A DNA stretch of 64,000 bases, from positions 2,976,001-3,040,000 of the forward strand of contig JAPVLO010000233.1 of NCBI GenBank assembly GCA_027257055.1, read 5' to 3'. The first letter of the stretch is position 1. Every line of letters starts with the position of its first letter. The position numbers were made by a program, and so were the translations under genes. Positions 1 to 10,772 of this stretch are shown here, in pieces. The notes below the pieces were generated by a model. It saw nothing but the letters and a program-made list of their open reading frames with translations, was not told the origin of the DNA and ran no database searches. The stretch comes from Cephalopachus bancanus. Its lineage: Eukaryota > Chordata > Mammalia > Primates > Tarsiidae.

Positions 1-129
1 TGCGGGGTAGGGGGTGGAGGGTGGTGAGAATAGGGCCAGTCCTGTCAACTCTACCTTAAACATACCCAGTATCCAATCACTTGTCCTCCTCGACTCCCAC
101 CCAGGTGGTCTAAGTCATCATCATCTTAA

Positions 130-430
130 AACTAGACGTTTAATGGACAAATAAAGATGGACTGTATTCAAGGTGCACGGTGGAATGATTTGCTGTATGT
201 CTGTATTGTGCAACGAAGACCACGCGTGAATGAGTGAATGCATCCGTCACTGCCCATGCTGCACCTCAGATCTTCAAAAACCTGGTGGTCTTAGAAGTGG
301 ACGTTGGTGCCCTCGGAGCAGCCCCTTCCAACTCCCCTGCCCCCAGCCCCTGGCAATCACCAATTTACTCTCTGCTTTTTTTAATGTATGGATGTATTTA
401 TCTTTTAACACGCCGTTGCTGGCTTGAATC
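130..430 (-). mobile_element. L1M 3' UTR fragment, antisense
   Basis: Diverged sequence resembling old L1M 3' UTR in antisense, with the diagnostic CCCCAGCCCCTGGCAATCACC stretch near 340-362 and an upstream stretch like the L1M 'gtattcaaggtg...gatttg' block. Short open frames here have no recognisable product. Confidence 0.5.
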
Positions 431-454
431 TCTGTTTCTGTAAGGTCGAAAGTG

Positions 455-765
455 ATCATCGCTTCTGACCTACACGATGTTCAAAATCTCCAGACGGTTC
501 CTGTTTCTTTTCAACCCTCTAGAATCTGTTCCCACTTCACAGCCGTAGTGACTGATACAAAATGTAAATCAGATATTGACACTGCCTGATTCAGCCTTGC
601 ACGTTTCCCCCGTACATTAATAGCAAACCAAACTCTTTGCCAGGCCTCCAAGGACCTGAATGAATGACTTAACTCTGACCGCTCCGAGGTAAACCCACGC
701 CATTCTCTCCTACACATAGCAAGTCAAGCTATGCCAATCTTCTCCTGAATCTTTTTGCCTATTTG
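455..765 (+). mobile_element. L2-like fragment
   Basis: Pyrimidine-rich sequence similar in layout to the L2 LINE 3' half, such as CTCC...GACGG and 'cttgccaggcctccaagg'. Weakly supported; could be unique sequence. Confidence 0.35.
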
Positions 766-778
766 TTTGGTTTCTAAT

Positions 779-1053
779 TTTTTAATTTTTATTTTTGAGT
801 TGGGGTCTTAATTCTGGTACCCAGGCTAGGGTGCAGTGGCACGATCATGGCTCATGGTAGACCTCCCACCTCAGCTTCCCAAGTAGCTGGGACTACAGGT
901 GTGTACCACCACACCCAGCTAATTTTTTATTTTTGTACAGACAAGGTCTCACTGTGTTGCTCAGGCTGGTCTCGAACTCCTGGACTCAAGCAATCCTCTT
1001 GTCTTGCCCTCCCAAAGTGCTGGGATTATGAGTGTGAACCACCGTGCCCAGCC
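779..1053 (-). mobile_element. Alu, antisense (old)
   Basis: T-rich head, then antisense right and left monomer landmarks (CCCAGGCTAGGGTGCAGTGG, AGCTGGGACTACAGG, CAAAGTGCTGGGATTATGAG), ending in the reverse of GGCTGGGCACGGTGG. Several percent diverged. Confidence 0.93.
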
Positions 1054-1055
1054 CT

Positions 1056-1490
1056 GATTCCTGAACCCACCAAGCCTGCTTCTCATCTCTGGGTTTTAGC
1101 ACACGCATGTTCCTTTGCTGGGAAAATTCTCATCCCTACTCTTTTATTTTTTTTAGTTTGATTTTGGCATAGATATTTTTTTAAACTACAGATTTTTAAA
1201 TAAGATTACCTACGTAAATGGTAAAATAATGACTTTTGCTAAGCAAAGTGACCATGGTGCTTTGCAACCACACTGAAATATGAAAGCTTGCATGAGGAAG
1301 TGGGGGCCAGAGGTCTTGCCTGGGGAAAGATACGGCCGACTGGTTCCCTCAGGCCTCTTGGGTGACATCTCCTTGGTAACTTTACCAATATCTAGGTTCT
1401 GGCCTCAGTTTCCCCTACTTCTCATGTGGTATTTCTTCTTGCCATTAGGACTCAGCAAAAGTGTCTCTCCTCAGAGAAGCCGCTTCCTCC
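1056..1490 (+). mobile_element. L2 fragment plus unassigned sequence
   Basis: About 1072-1142 resembles the L2 block reading 'gcacatgctgttcc...ctgggaa'. The rest to the next Alu is AT-rich or unassigned, with no gene seen. Confidence 0.4.
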
Positions 1491-1798
1491 TTTTTTTTTT
1501 TTTTTTTTTTTTTTTGCGTCAGAGTCTCACCCTGTTGCCCAGGCTGGAGTGCAGTGGCACACTCATGGCCACCATAGTCCCCACCTGCTGGGCTCGGGCA
1601 ATTCTTCCGCCTCAGCCTTCCAAATAACTGGGACTTCAGGTGTGTGCCACCACACACGGCTAATTTTTCCTGCTTTATTTTAGAGATGAGGTCTCGCCAG
1701 GTTGCCCAGGCTGGTCTCGAACCCCTGGGCTCAGGCAATCCTCTCGCCTCTGCCTCCCAAAATGCTGGGATTACAGGTGTGAGCCACCACACCTGGCT
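1491..1798 (-). mobile_element. Alu, antisense
   Basis: Poly-T head followed by both monomers in antisense. A short target duplication, AGAGAAG, flanks it (near 1473 and 1800). Confidence 0.95.
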
Positions 1799-1839
1799 TA
1801 GAGAAGACTTTCTAATCACCCAATCTTAGTTAATTCACT

Positions 1840-2080
1840 CGGTCACTGAGTCTCCCTGTGTCATTTCATTCATGGCACTTAGCATTGTCTGAAGTGGCCA
1901 TATTTATTTCGCTCTCTGCTTGTCTGCTCACCTGCTAACTTTATGTCTCTCCACACTAGAACGCCACCTTCACAGAGCAGGATTCTGTCTCTCCTGTTCC
2001 CTGCTGTGGCCCAGATGCTCACCGCAGCGTCTTTCTAAAGCTGGTGCTCAGGTTTGCGCTGAAGCAGTCAACACGTGGTT
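1840..2080 (+). mobile_element. L2 3' end fragment
   Basis: Layout follows the L2 3' end: pyrimidine-rich stretch, 'ctccacactagaacgcca', 'gcaggattctgtctctcctgttccctgctgtggccca' (compare ...gcagggactttgtctgttttgttcactgctgtatccc). Diverged. The remainder to 2440 is unassigned. Confidence 0.6.
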
Positions 2081-2441
2081 TTTATTACCTTTCCCCCATT
2101 GCATCCCATTTTTCCAAAAGATTTTTATTTCCTGAACTGCATTTCTTGAGTTTTTGTTAATAGATTTTCCCATGAGACAATCGGAGCTATCACATTCCAG
2201 CCCAAATCTGAGAAATCTGACATTCGAGCCCCCTGGGCAGCATTCCTGGTCATAAATAAACACTTTTCATCGCCTTTTCTAAAGTGTTGAGAGGTTCTCC
2301 AGTCTTCTTCCCCCCTCTCCTTTTCATCACTATCCTTTCAGATCCCTAGAATCAAGAACCCAAGCTGGACCCCTTAGCGGATTAACCCCTGTGGCCATTG
2401 CCCTCCGAAAAAAGCCGGTGATTCTGTGGGCGCTAGAACAC

Positions 2442-3012
2442 AAGGTTCGACAATGAGGTTCACGAACCATCCTAGAAAAAGTGCTGCATACCTCATTGCT
2501 GAATATCACTATGGTCACCCTTGAAGGACTCCCCTTGGGAAGCTATGCACCTACGCCAGTGCCTGGTCCACCCGTCAAAGCCATTTGGAACTCTTTTTCT
2601 AGATGGCCATCAGAGTTGTCGTCATATGACTCTTGATGTCCTGAATGTCATCAGATGTCTTCCTTCCATTATTTCCTTTATTTTCAGGCAAAGAAAAAGT
2701 TACTGGGGGCCAGACCAGGTGAGTAGGAAGGGGGTTCCAATATAGTTATTTGTACAGTGCTGCCAGTGTAAGCACACAGTGGCAAGTCTGGGAACTTCAT
2801 TGTTAGACCTCAACAAATAATGACAACAGCTCTGATGGCCATTCCAGAAAAAGAGTTCCAAAACTGCTTTGATGGATGGACTAGGCACTGGCATCAGTGC
2901 GTAGCTTCCCAAGGGGAGCACTTCGAAGGTTACTGGAGCGATACTGAGTAATGAGGTGTGGAGCACTTTTTCTAGGATGGCTCACGAAACTCATTGTCAA
3001 ACCTCATAGGTC
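2442..3012. mobile_element. Palindromic mariner-like remnant
   Basis: Two arms of about 190-200 bp (2442-2650 and 2818-3012) are diverged reverse complements of each other. The + arm translates with AIPEKEFQNCFDGW and later CVASQGEHFEGY, the C-terminal signature of mariner transposases (DDxD superfamily). The left arm holds the same region on the minus strand with stop codons. Outer ends match as AGGTTYGACAATGAGKTTC inverted termini. The 170-bp spacer is unrelated to the arms. It is dead and non-coding. Family name not assigned. Confidence 0.75.
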
Positions 3013-3044
3013 AGGGGACCAACATCTATTGAAGAGTCACAGCT

Positions 3045-3537
3045 AGCCGGGTGCGGGGGCTCACGCCTGTAATCCTGACACTTTGGGAGGCCAAGACAGA
3101 AGAATCACTTGAGGCCGGGAGTTTGAGAGCAACCTGAGCAATATAGTGAGGCCCATCTCTATGAAAACATTTTTAAAAAGTTAGCTAGATAGGGTGGTGT
3201 GTCGGTAATATCAGTTACTTGGGAGACTGAGGCAGGAGGCTTGACATCAGGCGTACAATAAATCAAAAATTAGCTGGGCGTGGTAGTGCACGCCTGTAGT
3301 TCCAGCTCCTTGGAAGGCTGAGGCGGAAGGATCACCGGAGCCCAGCAGGTCGAGGCTGCGGTGGCCGGGAGCGGCCACTGCACTCCAGTCTGGGCGACAG
3401 AGTGAGACTCCAACTCCAAAAAAAAAAAAAAAAAAAAGAGATCAGGAGTTCAAGGCTGCAGTGAGCTAAGAACACGCCACTGCACTTCTGCCTGGGCGAC
3501 AGAGCGGAACCTGGTCCCTTAAAAAAAAAAAAGAAAA
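3045..3537 (+). mobile_element. Old Alu split by a 5'-truncated younger Alu
   Basis: The outer Alu runs 3045-3253 and resumes at 3438-3537. The inner piece (3254-3437) starts abruptly at the ACAATAAATCAAAAA linker, carries the right monomer with the young GCGGTGGCCGGGAGCGGCC block, and ends in a poly-A tail. ATCAGG flanks both sides of the insert, consistent with a target duplication. Confidence 0.85.
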
Positions 3538-4727
3538 ATGAAGTTCACAGCCAATCAGATTAGATGAACTGAAAACAAAGGCTAAAATCAACAAAGCAAA
3601 ACCAAAACAAAACACTAAACTAAAACAAGAAAAAGCCAAAACAAAGGAGACCATTTATTTGAACGCCAAGAATCCATGACAAACTGTCCCATAAACAATG
3701 ATCTGTTCTAAAAATGTCAGGTCCCTATCCTTGATGTGAAAACCTGTGGTCAGCAAAAAAATGTTCACCAGAATGAAAATAAACACACCCATGGTGCTAT
3801 AAATAAAAGGTGGCCAAGAGAGTCAGCTCAGAGGCACGCCTAAGGCACAGAGGATTACCAAACAGCTGTTCAGAGAGTCGCAGCCCGCCCCAGGCGACAG
3901 AGGCACTCCGGGCTTATAATTAAGAATTTAGATTTCCTACTTGGCCTCATAAGCGTCATTACTAATATGATGTGTCTGTAAGTTTGAGCCAGCACACATT
4001 TGATTTATGGCAAGCATGAAACAGCACGTGCCCGTGTGAAGAGCACACATATACTCGAATATAATTGAAGTTTCACCCTTTGAAAAGAAGAACGGCCCCC
4101 AAAATAACAACTAAACCCTCCTCTGAATATTTGTTTAACTGCTACTTGGCATAAATAGCCCTACTTAGAGCAAGCCGTGTTAATCTAACAGCCGTGATGG
4201 AAGCTCAGAGGAACCACCAGGTGCGGGTGAAGTCGTCTCCGGCTTCCTATGAAATCCTCCTTCATCTTCTTCCAGGAGCAGGTTGGGAGAAAATTTGAAT
4301 TTGAAATTTGACAAGCACTTCCTCAAAACACTTTTAAAAAGAAAAGCTCTGAGCCCTCACGGGAGGGAGTTGGCGAGAGAAGGAAGGATAAGAGGTCACG
4401 AGATCCTCCCAGTTTTCAGAGCATCTTACAGTGTCGGGAGCTGTGTTTAAGCTCACCATTGTTATAAACTAATAAAAGTGTGTGGTGTGATTCATTTTTA
4501 AATAAACGGAAAAATTTAATTCAAGCCATTTTTAAAAAATCATTTCACGATGCAGAACTGCCCGTAATCACATTTGTGCAGAAGGCAGGAATTCCCTTCC
4601 AGAAATAAGACAAACCTAAGAGAGGATTTGATGGAGAAATCAAATGCTTCAATGAAAGTAAACCCAAAGGGCGCGCATTTCATTAAGCCAATAATTTGTT
4701 TCTAGGTTCCTGAAGCTACTTATCTGT
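3538..4727. other. Repeat-free unassigned stretch
   Basis: About 1.2 kb without a recognised transposon in a region where Alus otherwise occur every few hundred bases. No convincing open frame or splice pattern. Could hold an upstream regulatory element of UBL3, but that is inference from repeat absence alone. Confidence 0.5.
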
Positions 4728-4729
4728 CT

Positions 4730-5022
4730 TTTTTTGCGAGGGGAGGTCAGATTCTCACTCTGTCACCCAGGCTGGAGTGCAGTGACATGATCATGGCCAT
4801 AGCCACCACAGCCTTGACATGCTGGGCTCAGACGAACCTCCTGCCTCAGCTTTCCAAGTAGCAGGAACCACAGGCATGCACCACCACACCTGACTAATTG
4901 TTTGATTTATTGTAGAGATGAGGTCTCGCTAAGTTGCCCAGGCTGGTCTCGAACCCCTGGGCTCAGGCAATCCTTCTGCCTCCGCCTCCCAGGCATTACA
5001 GGAGTGAGCCACCATGTCCAGC
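4730..5022 (-). mobile_element. Alu, antisense
   Basis: Both monomers antisense with the TTTGATTTATTGTAGAGATG linker. CTGTCTTTTTTT flanks both ends, consistent with a target duplication. Confidence 0.95.
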
Positions 5023-5173
5023 CTGTCTTTTTTTTTTCTGTTCATGGAAGACGAGTGTATATGCATGAGCTAAGGAGAGTGAAGCTCGCCTTATTCCTAG
5101 GTCTTCCATGTTAGCGAGTTAGGGCAAATGGCCATGCAGTACCTTTTCTAACTGCCCTTGCCTTTCTCTTTAA

Positions 5174-5512
<339 letters not shown>

Positions 5513-5733
5513 TTAGTTATTTTTAAAGATGGCAGGACACACATTCCAGAAGCAGAATTGTGAAATGTGCTTCTGCGGTTTTAAAAAAATATTAGAGTCA
5601 CGCAATCCTCCCGCCTCGGCCTCCCAAAGTGCTGGGATTGCAGGCGTGAGCCACCGCGCCCAGCCTTTAGTTATTTTTAAAGATGGCAGGAACTGTGAAA
5701 TGTGCTTCTGAGATTTTAAAAAAATATTAGAGG

Positions 5734-6560
5734 TCCCGAGTCTGATGTGAACATGGTGAGCTGGGCAGGGCAGATAAGGACCAGTGGAGCCTGGGAGCAT
5801 CCCTTCCCAGAGCTACGCTGGGTGGGATAAATGTGTGGAAAAGCTAGGAACCGCCTGGACTTGCACTGAAAATTGTCTCTCTGGCTTCGTGGGCTGCTTA
5901 TTGACATCATTCTTGCCCTCCTTGGTTCGTTTACCCAGATTGCACAGAAAAGAGGGGGCAGAAGGCCATTCCCCTGGGAGGAGGCAAAGGACATGGGATT
6001 CAGCAGATTCGAGGGCCCCTGGGTCAAGGCTGTCAGGCCACCGTCAGGTCAGCAGCGGGCCTCCGTCAAGTCTGATGGTGCTGACAAGTACCAGCTCACA
6101 TGTTCCCAAAGTGAATTCAGAAATTCCAGGTGGCAGCCCGTCCGCGAAGCAATCCATAGGCCTTCTTCCCCCAGAACTGCCAAATTCTGTGTCCCTGTCA
6201 CTTCCGCGAGACAGGGACTCACCGAAGTGCTTCTAGTCCCGCTGTAATGACACTTGGGTACAAGGTCAAGGATGGAACAGCGACAGCAGAGAAAAGAACA
6301 GTGGGGACACATAGGGGAGCGTTTCCTGGAAAACCTATCCACAAAGACAAGATGGTACATTCCTCTCCAGATCCTCAGAGGACTTTGAGACAGTCAGAAC
6401 CCGGTGTACCTAGGGGCCAGCGGCTAGCTTTGTTTACAATTCAGAAACACTGCAATTCCCTTGACCACCTCCCTTGCTTTCTCAAGACAACCCAAAGACT
6501 CTTGTAAAGTCGTAATATTGTCCCAATAGGCAGATGTACTGAGCCTTGCGCTTAACGATC
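5734..6560. other. Unassigned intergenic sequence
   Basis: No recognised transposon or exon. Overlapping open frames of up to 150 codons occur on both strands, but they lack any recognisable domain and look like chance frames. Confidence 0.45.
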
Positions 6561-7250
6561 CAATTCGCAGCATTTATTGAACAACTACTGTGTGCTGAAC
6601 CCTAACCGTATGCCAGCAAAGTCTAGGATTTCAGATGTTTATGCATGACAGGTTGCTTCTTTTCGTTCGGGTCTCTGCTCGAGTGTCATATTTTCCAAGA
6701 CTTTCCCTGACCATCTCTGACCATCTACCCTGGAGTTGACCCCTCTACTGGTCACTCTCCATTTCGTCACCCTATCTGATTTTATGACGACCTCAAATGA
6801 TCTCGTACATTTGTTTGTTGACTTGATGGGTTTATTAGATGTCTCCTTATAAAAATACAGGCTGAGTGACAGCTGGGCCTTCCCTGTCCTGCTCTGCACT
6901 CTTGCCAGGTGTGGGGCATGCAGTAGGGGCGCAGACGCCGGGGCAGGGGCACGCCTGCCAACCTGCTGTCCCCCTGGGGTGCCACAGGCCATGACTGAAT
7001 CCCAATGTCTTCCCCTTGGTCCTTTGGAGGCTGAAACTCTGACTGGCCAAGGTTTGGGGGAGGTTATGGACCCCTTCCCGGAGGGCACTGAATTTCAGAG
7101 GATGAGTAGGAGTCAGCCAGGTGATGAAATGGGGAGAGACACCAGACAGAGGGGACAGCTCACGCAAAGACACGATTGCCTGGGAGAACTCGTCACATGC
7201 TCAAGTTTGTAAGGTTTTTGGTGAAACTGAAGCAGGCCTTAAGGGATAGA
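6560..7250 (+). mobile_element. L2-derived segments
   Basis: 6565-6640 resembles the L2/MIR 'catttattgaacaactactgtgtgc' block. 6645-6960 follows the L2 3' end in sense (GGTCTCTGCTCGAGTGTCATATT, CTTTCCCTGACCATCT, 'acatttgtttgttgacttgatgg'). 7085-7220 resembles the complementary L2 strand ('gatgagtaggagtcagccaggtgat'). Boundaries are approximate. Confidence 0.6.
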
Positions 7251-7266
7251 GAGAGGTTAAAAAAAA

Positions 7267-7269
<3 letters not shown>

Positions 7270-7316
<47 letters not shown>

Positions 7317-7327
7317 TGTGTGTCTAC

Positions 7328-7369
<42 letters not shown>

Positions 7370-7370
7370 G
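7270..7370 (+). repeat. Composite (TG)n-(TA)n-(GA)n microsatellite
   Basis: About 26 TG units with one interruption, then about 9 TA units, then about 12 GA units, without other sequence between. Expected to be polymorphic. Confidence 0.97.
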
Positions 7371-7485
7371 AGAGGTCAAATACTGAGGGAAAGAAATGAA
7401 GATATTTAAGATGCGATTGATTAAAAGGTTTTCAAGCAAAGAGGCAATAAAACAGTAGTGAAAACTGATCAATCAAACCTGATCA

Positions 7486-7645
7486 GACTCAATCCTTTGG
7501 GTCAGTCATACCTGGGTCCAAGTTGCAGTTCCACTACTTACAAGCTGTGTGATCTGCTGTCTATGCCTCAGTTTCTTCATCTGTAACATGGGATAGTAAT
7601 GGAACCCACCTCACACATCTGCTGTGAAGATCAGTGCATACAAAT
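7486..7645 (-). mobile_element. MIR element
   Basis: Carries the MIR order read from the complementary strand: 'cctgggtccaagttgcagttccactacttac', 'agctgtgtgatc', 'atgcctcagtttcttcatctgtaa'. Confidence 0.85.
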
Positions 7646-7821
7646 GTATTTGGCCCTGTGATGGACACCATGAGCGTGTGTGATCGTTTTTCGCTTTGAT
7701 GATTGCTGTCAGGGATAACGTGATCATTTCCTATATGAAAAGGGCCTTCTGGCATAGGTGCATAGTAGGAAAGGACAGGTGCTCCGATTTCATGACTAGA
7801 AAAGCAGTTCGTTTCTTTTTA

Positions 7822-7985
7822 AAACTTCATTGAAATATAATTGATGCACAGTAAAGTGTATATTTTAAAGCATACTCCTTGATGAAACATTTCTAAGAAT
7901 TTTGGAGACCAGTGTAGGGAAGATAACTTAAACATATATATATAATAAAGATTATATATATATAAACATATATATATATAATAAA
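7822..7985 (-). mobile_element. Old L1 3' UTR fragment and AT-repeat tract
   Basis: 7822-7895 matches the antisense L1M 'ttcattgaaatataattgatgcacagtaaagtg' block. 7930-7985 is TA-rich, with the unit CATATATATATAATAAAGAT occurring twice. Confidence 0.55.
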
Positions 7986-8020
7986 GATGACCTACTATCA
8001 GTATTTCAAAAGAAATTATT

Positions 8021-8315
8021 ATTATTATTATTATTTGAGTCAGAGTCTCACTCTATTGCCCAGGCTGGAGTGCAGTGGAACACTCATGACCACCACAGCT
8101 TCTATCTCCTGGGCTCAGGCGATCCTTCCGCCACAGCCTTCCAAGTCGAGAAACTACAGGTGTGTACCACCATGCCTGGCTAATTTTTTGATTTATTGTA
8201 GAGATGTGGTCTCACCATGTTGCCCAGCCTGGTCTCGAACCCTGGGCTCAGGTATTCCTCTCGCCTCCACCTTCCAAAGTACTAAGATTACAGGCATGAG
8301 CCACCACGCCCAGTT
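8021..8315 (-). mobile_element. Alu, antisense, (ATT)n tail
   Basis: Both antisense monomers with an (ATT)n-modified tail. AAAGAAATTATT occurs at 8009-8020 and 8316-8327, a 12-bp target duplication. The 270 bp that follow are unassigned. Confidence 0.95.
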
Positions 8316-8584
8316 TAAAGAAATTATTTTAACACCAAAAAAGTCAGAAGAGTATTTTCTTCAAACTGAAGGTGAATGTTTAAATTTTTATTTACAATTG
8401 CTTTACGAAAAAAACTTGCTGCGTTCTTTTCAACGTTTTCCCAACAGTTGATAAAATTCTACCTGGGATGAGTGTTTGGGAACCTCTGATATTTCAGACT
8501 TTATGAGAGGGCATGAACTTGGATGCAGGGAGGCAGCTTGGATGGAACTTGGGCCCAGGAGGACCTTGTGAAGAAATGAATGAG

Positions 8585-8894
8585 CGCCAGGCAAAGTGGT
8601 TCACGCCTGTGGTTCTAACACTTTGAGAGGCCGAGGTGAGAGCGTTGCTTGAGCCCAGGATTCCAAGACCAGCCTGGGCAACAAAACAAGACCTCATCTC
8701 TACAAAAATTTTTAAAAATATAGCAGGCCGTGGTGGCATACGTGTGTAGTCGCAGCTACTAAAGAGGCTGAGGCAGGAGGATCACCTGAGCCTGGGAGGA
8801 GGTAGAGGCCGCCATGAGCCATGATTGTGCCACTGCACTCCAGCCTGAGTGGCAGAGCAAGAATCTGCTTTAAAAAAAAGAAGAAGAAAAAAGA
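8585..8894 (+). mobile_element. Alu, sense
   Basis: Full dimer with A-rich linker and an A-rich tail containing GAAGAAG. Confidence 0.95.
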
Positions 8895-8929
8895 ACTAAG
8901 GTTGTGGAAATGCGTATGGAAATGTGAGT

Positions 8930-9300
8930 GATCCACTGAGGAGGCATTAAGAAGGCAGACTCAAGCAGGCCCTGACTGTTGAAATAAGTGGTGGGAAAAA
9001 GTCAAAGATGGATGATGAGAGGAATCTGGTCCAGCTCAGGGGGAGGGGCCTGGAGGATAGGCACGTGCTGCTTTGGTCTGCAACGAGTTAACTGGGTAGC
9101 TCTTCTGGGACATCCTGGGAGAGCGGCCCGGTGGGCAGCTGGGATCCTTGGGTCTGGAGTCCAGCAGCCACTGATGACTGAGATGAAAAATTATACATCA
9201 TCAGTTTCAGCGAGGCATTGCAAGCCACCACTGTGGAGCGTGTCTGGCTTGAGAAGAGGGAGAGGAAGCGGGTGGGAAAAGAAGCCAAAACAAACGAGCA
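8930..9300 (-). mobile_element. L2-type ancient repeat, antisense
   Basis: Blocks such as 'gggtctggagtccagcagcc', 'aattatacatcatcagttt' and 'gaggcattgcaagcc' resemble the long antisense L2-type consensus also seen at 51.4-53.2 kb. Highly diverged. Confidence 0.4.
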
Positions 9301-9329
9301 GCCCAGAGAACACCAACATTTAAGCTGAT

Positions 9330-9640
<311 letters not shown>

Positions 9641-9763
9641 GTGAAGGGTTAGTTACAGTATAGAAATTAGTGAAGGAATTGGAAAGGCAGCAAAGAGGAG
9701 AGTCAGAAAACCAGAAAAACTGGGTGCCACTTTTTAAAAAATCAAAGATAGGGAATGCTTCTG
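9641..9763 (+). repeat. Duplicated flank, copy A
   Basis: Begins GTGAAGGGTTAGTTACAGTA and runs to ACTGGGTGCCACTTTTT and GGGAATGCTTC. It matches 10345-10460 in order, with about 15-20% difference by eye, at an offset of 704 bp. It is cut short on the right by the next Alu. Confidence 0.85.
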
Positions 9764-9764
9764 G

Positions 9765-10053
9765 CCGGGGGGGGGGTGATGGTTCATGCCTGTAATCCCA
9801 GCAGTTTGGGAGGCTGAGATAAAAGGATTGCTTGAGCCCAGGGACTCGAGACCAGCCTGGGCAATGAGACCTCATCTCTGCAATAAATCAAAAAATTAGC
9901 CCGGTGTGGTGATCCACTCCTATAGTTTCAGCTAATTGGGAGGCTGAGGCAGAAGGATCGCCTGAGCCCAGGAGGTTGAGACTGCAGAGTCGTGAGTTCG
10001 CCACTGCACTCCAGTCTGGGTGGCAGAATGAAACCCTATCTTAAAAAAAAAAA
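9765..10053 (+). mobile_element. Alu, sense
   Basis: Full dimer, starting GGCCGGGGGGGGGTG with a G-rich expansion in the usual GGCCGGGCGCGGTG head, ending in poly-A. Confidence 0.95.
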
Positions 10054-10056
10054 GTG

Positions 10057-10344
10057 TGGCCGGGCTCGGTGGCTCAGCCTGTAATCCCGCACCTTTGGGA
10101 GGCTGAGGTGAGTGGATTGCCTGAGGCTGCGGGTTCAAGACCCGCCTGGGCAGCGAGACCTCATCTCCACAATAAATCAAAAAATCAGCCGGGCATGGGA
10201 GCACATGCCTGTAATTCCGGCTACTTGGAAGGCTGAGGCGGAAGGATTGCCGGAGCCCAGCAGGTCAAGGCTGCGATGGCCGGGAGCGGCCACTGCACTC
10301 CAGTCTGGGCGACAGAGTGAGACTCCAACTCAAAAAAAAAAAAA
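10057..10344 (+). mobile_element. Young lemur-type Alu, sense
   Basis: Near consensus for the young subfamily of this window: GGCCGGGCTCGGTGGCTCAG, CGGGTTCAAGACCCGCCTGG, linker ACAATAAATCAAAAAATCAG, GGCTGCGATGGCCGGGAGCG. Ends in poly-A immediately after the preceding Alu's tail. Confidence 0.97.
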
Positions 10345-10460
10345 GTGAAGGGTTAGATACAGTTTAGAGTGAAGGAGACGGAAAGGGAGAAAAGCGGGAG
10401 TCAGAACACCTGGAAAACTGGGTGTCATTTTTAAAAGCCAATGATGGCGAGTGTTTATGC
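10345..10460 (+). repeat. Duplicated flank, copy B
   Basis: Begins GTGAAGGGTTAGATACAGTT. Counterpart of 9641-9763, and runs on into an intact MIR, so this is probably the original position of the flank. Confidence 0.85.
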
Positions 10461-10680
10461 CTTATGTCTACCAGGCACTATGCCAGGTGCTTTACAGTCT
10501 ATCTCCTCTGGCCTGACAACAACCTCATGAAGCAGATACTGTCATTTACCATATTTTACGGCTGAGATGATTGCATTTTGCCCAGATGAAGTAAGCAATG
10601 CCAAAGTGCACGTGAGTGGTGGCACTGGCATCCTGTCCCGTGCAATGTGAGTCCAGAGCTCATTCAAGGGCGTGGGCATG
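10440..10680 (+). mobile_element. MIR element
   Basis: Follows MIR order: 'ccaggcactatgccaggtgctttacag', 'ctgacaacaacctcatgaagcagatact', 'cattttgcccagatgaagtaagcaatgcc', ending 'gtgagtccagagct'. Confidence 0.85.
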
Positions 10681-10772
10681 GCCTCCAGTGTCCAGGAATC
10701 AGGGTATTAGCCAAGGGTGACAAGGCCTTACACATGTCCATGGCATCTGGCAGTTAGAAGTCTTAGCTGGAA

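Noticed and set aside
5784..6247. Overlapping 150- and 124-codon plus-strand frames
   Set aside because: Overlap each other and a minus-strand frame, with no domain or splice signals; likely chance.
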